Assembly: GCF_027625995.1 (NCBI RefSeq)
Contig: NZ_CP115396.1
Location: 3,100,001-3,164,000, forward strand
From: Hymenobacter yonginensis
Lineage (GTDB): Bacteria > Bacteroidota > Bacteroidia > Cytophagales > Hymenobacteraceae
Length of the DNA: 64,000 bases
Reading direction: 5' to 3'
The notes beneath the pieces are model-generated. The model had not been told where the DNA came from and searched no databases. It worked only from the letters and a program-made list of their open reading frames with translations. The stretch's first letter is position 1; each line of letters starts with the position of its first letter. Made by a program: the position numbers and the translations under genes. Shown in pieces: positions 60,049 to 64,000 of the stretch.

Positions 60049-62361
60049 ATGCACAAACGCATTTTGTACGCCGGCACTGCTGCCGTCGGGCTACTGGCCG
60101 CGTGCCAGGCCACCAAGCCTACCACCGCTTCCAAGCAACCCGTTATTGAAACGCTGGGCACCACGCCGGTTCCGGCCGGAGAGTTTGCCTACGTGTACCG
60201 CAAAAACAACGGCACGGCGCCCGAGTACGGCACCCGCCCCAGCGTCACGGAGTATCTGGATCTGTACACCAACTTCAAGCTGAAGGTGCTGGAAGCCGAA
60301 CAACGCGGCCTCGACACCACCCAGGCCTTCAAGCGCGAGCTGGACGGCTACAAGCAGCAACTGGCCCAGCCCTACCTCACCGAGAAAAGCGTGACCGACC
60401 AGCTGGTGCGCGAGGCTTACGAGCGGATGGGCAAGGAAATCAACGCCTCGCACATTCTACTACGCCTCGCCCCTGATGCTGAGCCCAAGGATACGCTGGC
60501 TGCTTACCAGAAGATCGTGGCCCTGCGCCAGCGCGTGAGCGGCGGCGAAAACTTCGAGCAGGTAGCCCGCGAAGTGAGCGAAGACCCTTCGGCCCGCGAA
60601 AACGGCGGCAAGCTGGGCTACTTTACAGCCATGCAGATGGTGTATCCGTTTGAGTCGGCCGCGTTCAAAACGCCGGTCGGCCAGGTGTCGCAGCCGGTGC
60701 GCACCCGCTTCGGCTACCACCTGATCAAGGTCAACGACATCCGGCCGGCGCAGGGCGAAATCAAGGTGGCTCACCTGATGATCCGCTCCACGCCCGGCAT
60801 GCCCAAAGCCGACTCGGTGACGGCCAAAAAGAAAATCGACGAGCTATACAGCCGCCTCACCCAGCGCAAAGAGCCCTGGGAGAAGCTGGTAGCGCAGTTT
60901 TCGGAAGACGCCGGTTCTGCCGCCAACGGTGGCGAACTGCCGCCCTTCGGCACGGGCCGCATGATTCCGAGCTTCGAGGAAGTGGCCTTCAAGATGAGCA
61001 CGCCCGGCGAGCTGTCGAAGCCGGTGCAGACGCCCTACGGCTGGCACATCATCAAGCTGATTGAAAAGCAGCCGGTGCCCACGTTTGCGGCCATGGAGCC
61101 TTCGCTGAAAAGCAAGGTGGCCAAAGACTCCCGCTCGGAGCTCAACAAGGCAGCCTTCCTCAAGCGCGTGCGCCAGGAAAACCAGTTCGTGGAAAACCAG
61201 GCCGCCAAAGACTACGTGCTAGGCAAAGCCGACACCGCGCTGGTGAACGGCCGCTTCAAGTACGCGGCCCCCGCTGCGCCTGCCGCCACCGGCAAAGCCA
61301 GCAAAAAGGCTGAGGGCGACGCCCAGACGCTATTCAGCATCAAAGGCAAGCCCTACACGGCCGCCGACTTCTTCACCTACGCCCAGCAGAACCAGCGCCC
61401 CCGCCCCGGCGCCGAACCCCGCTTCGTGACCCAGCAGCTCTACGACCAGTACGTGGAGCAGAGCCTGACCAACTACGAGCGCGACAACCTGGAAACCAAG
61501 TACGAAGACTACCGCATGCTCGTGAAAGAGTACCGCGACGGGATTCTGCTGTTCCAGCTCATGGATGAGAAGGTATGGAGCAAGGCCATCGAGGACACGG
61601 TGGGTTTGCAGAAGTTCTTCACTGAAAACCAGAGCAAGTACCAGTGGGACGCCCGCGTGCAGGGCACGGTTATCAGCGCGGCCTCACCAGAGCTGCTGGC
61701 CAAAGCCAAGCAGCAGCTCAAAGCCGGCCGCTACGAGCTGACTCGCCTCACGCTGCAGCCCGCCGGCTACTCGCCCGGCACCGATAAGCTCCTGAAAGGC
61801 GCCAAGCTCAACCTCGACCGCCTAGTAAGCGCCCTGCAGGCCGACACCAGCCTAAGCGTAACCCTGACCGGCCGCGCCCGCAAAGGCGAAGCTGCCGGCA
61901 TGGCCCGCCGCCGCGCCGCCGCCGTAGCCACCTACCTCACCGAAAAAGGCGTGGCTGCCGGCCGCATCCGGCAGGTGGCCCAGGCCAAGCCCGCCACCGA
62001 AATTTCCACGCTGCAGGTGATGTCCAGCACCAGCACCTCGGCGCTAGAAGAACAGCTGAATGCGCAGAACCCGCTGTCGGTGCAAATCACGCAGAAGGCG
62101 TTTGCCAAAGGCGACAACAAAGTGGTAGACGAGCTGATGGGCCGCGGCCCCGGCTCCTACGACGTGCAGAAAGACGGCCGCTTCTACTCCGTCATGATCG
62201 ACAAAGTGCTGCCCGCCGGGCCCAAAACGCTGGCCGAGGCCCGCGGCCAGGCTACCTCCGACTACCAGAACTACCTGGAAAAAGAGTGGATAGCCCAGCT
62301 CAAAGCCAAGAACCCGGTGCAGATCAACCAGGCCGAAGTAGACAAGCTGGTCACGAAATAA
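60049..62361 (+). CDS. Parvulin-type PPIase lipoprotein (PpiC/SurA-like) with OmpA-like segment
   Basis: A 770-residue lipoprotein (lipobox 'LLAAC') with two PpiC domains: 'INASHILLRLAPDAEPKDTLAAYQKIVALRQRVSGGENFEQVAREVSEDPSARENGGKLGYF...FGYHLIKV' (about 135-235) and 'KVAHLMIRSTPGMPKADS...EDAGSAANGGELPPFGTGRM...GWHIIKLIEKQPV' (about 240-340). Further on (about residues 585-645) 'LQADTSLSVTLTGRARKGEAAGMARRRAAAVATYLTEKGVAAGRI' resembles an OmpA-type peptidoglycan-binding domain lacking its Asp. Probably a periplasmic chaperone for outer-membrane proteins. ATG at 60049. Terminator at 62363. Confidence 0.92.
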   Translation: MHKRILYAGTAAVGLLAACQATKPTTASKQPVIETLGTTPVPAGEFAYVYRKNNGTAPEYGTRPSVTEYLDLYTNFKLKVLEAEQRGLDTTQAFKRELDGYKQQLAQPYLTEKSVTDQLVREAYERMGKEINASHILLRLAPDAEPKDTLAAYQKIVALRQRVSGGENFEQVAREVSEDPSARENGGKLGYFTAMQMVYPFESAAFKTPVGQVSQPVRTRFGYHLIKVNDIRPAQGEIKVAHLMIRSTPGMPKADSVTAKKKIDELYSRLTQRKEPWEKLVAQFSEDAGSAANGGELPPFGTGRMIPSFEEVAFKMSTPGELSKPVQTPYGWHIIKLIEKQPVPTFAAMEPSLKSKVAKDSRSELNKAAFLKRVRQENQFVENQAAKDYVLGKADTALVNGRFKYAAPAAPAATGKASKKAEGDAQTLFSIKGKPYTAADFFTYAQQNQRPRPGAEPRFVTQQLYDQYVEQSLTNYERDNLETKYEDYRMLVKEYRDGILLFQLMDEKVWSKAIEDTVGLQKFFTENQSKYQWDARVQGTVISAASPELLAKAKQQLKAGRYELTRLTLQPAGYSPGTDKLLKGAKLNLDRLVSALQADTSLSVTLTGRARKGEAAGMARRRAAAVATYLTEKGVAAGRIRQVAQAKPATEISTLQVMSSTSTSALEEQLNAQNPLSVQITQKAFAKGDNKVVDELMGRGPGSYDVQKDGRFYSVMIDKVLPAGPKTLAEARGQATSDYQNYLEKEWIAQLKAKNPVQINQAEVDKLVTK

Positions 62362-62362
62362 G

Positions 62363-62393
62363 GAAAAAGCCCGGCCCCGGCCGGGCTTTTTTT
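62363..62393 (+). terminator. Terminator of the parvulin lipoprotein gene
   Basis: AAAAAGCCCGGCC pairs with GGCCGGGCTTTTTTT, 3-base tip; strong T-run. Confidence 0.9.
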
Positions 62394-62650
62394 GTGGCCC
62401 GGATTTCCGCCCGGCACCCGGCGGCACCGGGCCGCCAGTGCAGTATAGAAGGGCCTTGGGCTGAAGTCCGGGCTGCGGCCGGGCGCGTGCAACTTCCAGC
62501 CTGGTTTGCGGCTCTGTAGCGTGTGGCCTGGCCGGCGGGGGTTGTTTTTGCCGGATAAGGGATTTATGTTGAAATTTACCGGCGGTTTTGTGCGTTCAGC
62601 CAACTACCGGGGCCCGGGCTTGCGCGCGGGCCATACCTATTATTGCTTCC

Positions 62651-64000
62651 ATGATTCAGTTCTTTTCCTTGCCCAAGCGGGCTGCCCTGCTGACTGCCGT
62701 GTTGCTGGCGGGCACCATCACCTCGGGTTTTGCCCAGCTCGGCATCGGCCGGCCGGCTGGCCGCCAGGTCGTTGACGGCATCATCGCCAAAATCGACAAC
62801 CAGATTGTGCTGCGCTCCGACCTGGAGGCCATCTACGCCCAGGAAGTAGCCCGGGCCGATGGCAAGCCGCTGCCGCCCGACCTGCAGTGCCGCATCATGC
62901 AGAGCTTGGCCCTCAACAAGCTGCTGCTGGCCAAAGCCGAAACCGACTCGGTGGTAGTGGAAGATGCGCAGGTGAAAAGCGAGCTGGACCGCCGCATGAA
63001 CTACTTCGCCCAGCAGATCGGGTCAGAGAAGAAGCTGGAAGAGTACTACAATAAGCCCATCAAACAGCTCAAGGAAGACCTGCGCCCGCAGGTGCGCGAG
63101 CAGCTCACGCAACAGAAGATGCAGGAGCAGATTGCGGGCAAAGTAACCGTGACGCCCCGCGAGGTGCGCCAGTACTTCAGCCGCATTCCCAAAGACAGTC
63201 TGCCCTACTACTCCACCGAGGTGGAAGTGGGCCAGATCATCAAGTACGCCAAGGTCAACTCGTCGGCGAAGCAGGCCACGCAGGCCAAGCTCAACGAGTT
63301 GCGCGCCCGCATTCTGGCCGGCGAAAGTTTCGAGGAGTTGGCCAAGAAGTACTCCGAAGACCCCGGCTCGGGGGCGCAGGGCGGCTACCTGGGCTTCTTC
63401 AAGCGCAAGGAGCTGGTGCCCGAGTACGAGGCCGCCGCGCTGCGCCTGGAGCCGGGCGGGTTGTCGCCGGTAGTGGAGTCGCAGTTCGGCTTTCACCTCA
63501 TCCAGCTGATTGAGCGCAAGGGCGAGCAGTACAGCACCCGCCACATCCTGCTCAAGCCCGCCACCGGCACCACCGATGCCAACGAGGCGTCGCTGGACCT
63601 GGCCAAGCTCCGTCGCCGCATTCTGGCCGACAGCATCACCTTCGCCAAAGCCGCCAAAGACAACTCCGACGACAAAACCAGCGGCGCCAACGGCGGCCTG
63701 ATTTCCAACCGTGAAGACGGCAGCAGCTACCTGCCCCTCGACAAGCTGGACCCCGCCATCTTCTTCACCATCGACACAATGAAGGTGGGCCACATCACGC
63801 CGCCCATGCCCTACCGCACCGACGACGGCAAAGACGCCGTGCGCATCATCTGGCTGAAGTCGAACACGGCCCCGCACCAGGCCAACTTCAAGGACGACTA
63901 CCAGAAACTGTCGCAGGCGGCCCTGACCGAGAAGAAAAACAAGGCGCTGGATGGCTGGTTCCGCGAAAACCGCGGCAGCGTCTACATCGAAGTAGACCCG
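62651..64000 (+). CDS. SurA-like periplasmic chaperone/PPIase (3' end outside window)
   Basis: First 450 residues of a SurA-type protein, reading through the window edge without a stop. The signal peptide 'RAALLTAVLLAGTITSGFAQ' is followed by the SurA N-terminal helical domain ('IIAKIDNQIVLRSDLEAIYAQEVA', 'LALNKLLLAKAETDSVVV'). Two parvulin domains follow: 'VEVGQIIKYAKVNSSAKQATQAKLNELRARILAGESFEELAKKYSEDPGSGAQGGYLGFFKRKELVPEYE...FGFHLIQLIERKGEQY' and 'STRHILLKP...DDKTSGANGGLISN...AVRIIWLK'. Chaperone for outer-membrane proteins, tandem with the parvulin lipoprotein upstream. Confidence 0.95.
   Translation, partial: MIQFFSLPKRAALLTAVLLAGTITSGFAQLGIGRPAGRQVVDGIIAKIDNQIVLRSDLEAIYAQEVARADGKPLPPDLQCRIMQSLALNKLLLAKAETDSVVVEDAQVKSELDRRMNYFAQQIGSEKKLEEYYNKPIKQLKEDLRPQVREQLTQQKMQEQIAGKVTVTPREVRQYFSRIPKDSLPYYSTEVEVGQIIKYAKVNSSAKQATQAKLNELRARILAGESFEELAKKYSEDPGSGAQGGYLGFFKRKELVPEYEAAALRLEPGGLSPVVESQFGFHLIQLIERKGEQYSTRHILLKPATGTTDANEASLDLAKLRRRILADSITFAKAAKDNSDDKTSGANGGLISNREDGSSYLPLDKLDPAIFFTIDTMKVGHITPPMPYRTDDGKDAVRIIWLKSNTAPHQANFKDDYQKLSQAALTEKKNKALDGWFRENRGSVYIEVDP

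Overview
The window is a stretch of chromosome from a high-GC member of the Bacteroidota, most likely Hymenobacter or a close relative (Cytophagales, Hymenobacteraceae). This is inferred from content: a fused SecDF, a BatD-like protein, a GlmU-like protein, Nfu, type B L31, tandem Tat-type ferritin-like proteins, a TonB receptor with a carboxypeptidase-like N-terminal domain, and many start regions preceded by the Bacteroidetes -7 box TAnnTTTG without Shine-Dalgarno sequences. No rRNA, tRNA, transposase, CRISPR array or prophage was seen.

Layout. 1-1.9 kb: end of a LytTR response regulator, a PKD-domain secreted protein and a small secreted protein. 2-8.8 kb: the most unusual locus. A helical 509-residue protein is transcribed divergently from a tiny gene made of five copies of a 12-residue repeat. 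This is followed by an oligopeptide-type binding lipoprotein, two permeases (no ATPase) and another small gene. 8.8-21.2 kb: housekeeping genes (RmlD-like reductase, cyclophilin, YjdF-like protein, hemC, holB, GlmU-like protein, rpmE2, rdgB, udk, secDF). 21.3-25.4 kb: an ECF sigma factor overlapping a putative anti-sigma/beta-barrel fusion, then a cytochrome-like lipoprotein, a YceI protein and a DUF5777-like barrel. 25.5-30.7 kb: nfu, nhaA, aroC, batD. 30.9-34.6 kb: two successive pairs of ferritin-like exported proteins. 34.7-42.7 kb: queG, ruvB, HIRAN and DUF4268 proteins, a permuted-looking acyl-carrier-like protein and an acyl-CoA dehydrogenase. 42.8-49 kb: a TPP riboswitch-controlled TonB receptor, GNAT, mutarotase-like protein and a PnuC/NadR-like pair. 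49-55 kb: rhodanese, hrpB (with an in-frame repeat insertion), DUF2490, FRG and SDR proteins. 55-64 kb: guaB, a PP2C/STAS/anti-sigma-kinase partner-switching module and two parvulin chaperones, the last running off the window.

Two themes stand out. First, the 2-8.8 kb locus looks like a dedicated system for a repetitive small peptide: precursor-like gene, peptide-type importer and a helical-repeat partner, with the peptide gene and a second small gene under promoters sharing a 10-bp element. Its function is inference. Second, intergenic regions are rich in several families of inverted repeats. They often sit at gene ends and probably act as terminators or miniature mobile elements; one family has landed inside hrpB without breaking its frame. 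ORF starts were revised repeatedly because the TTG inside TAnnTTTG can pose as a start codon (hemC, aroC, udk).
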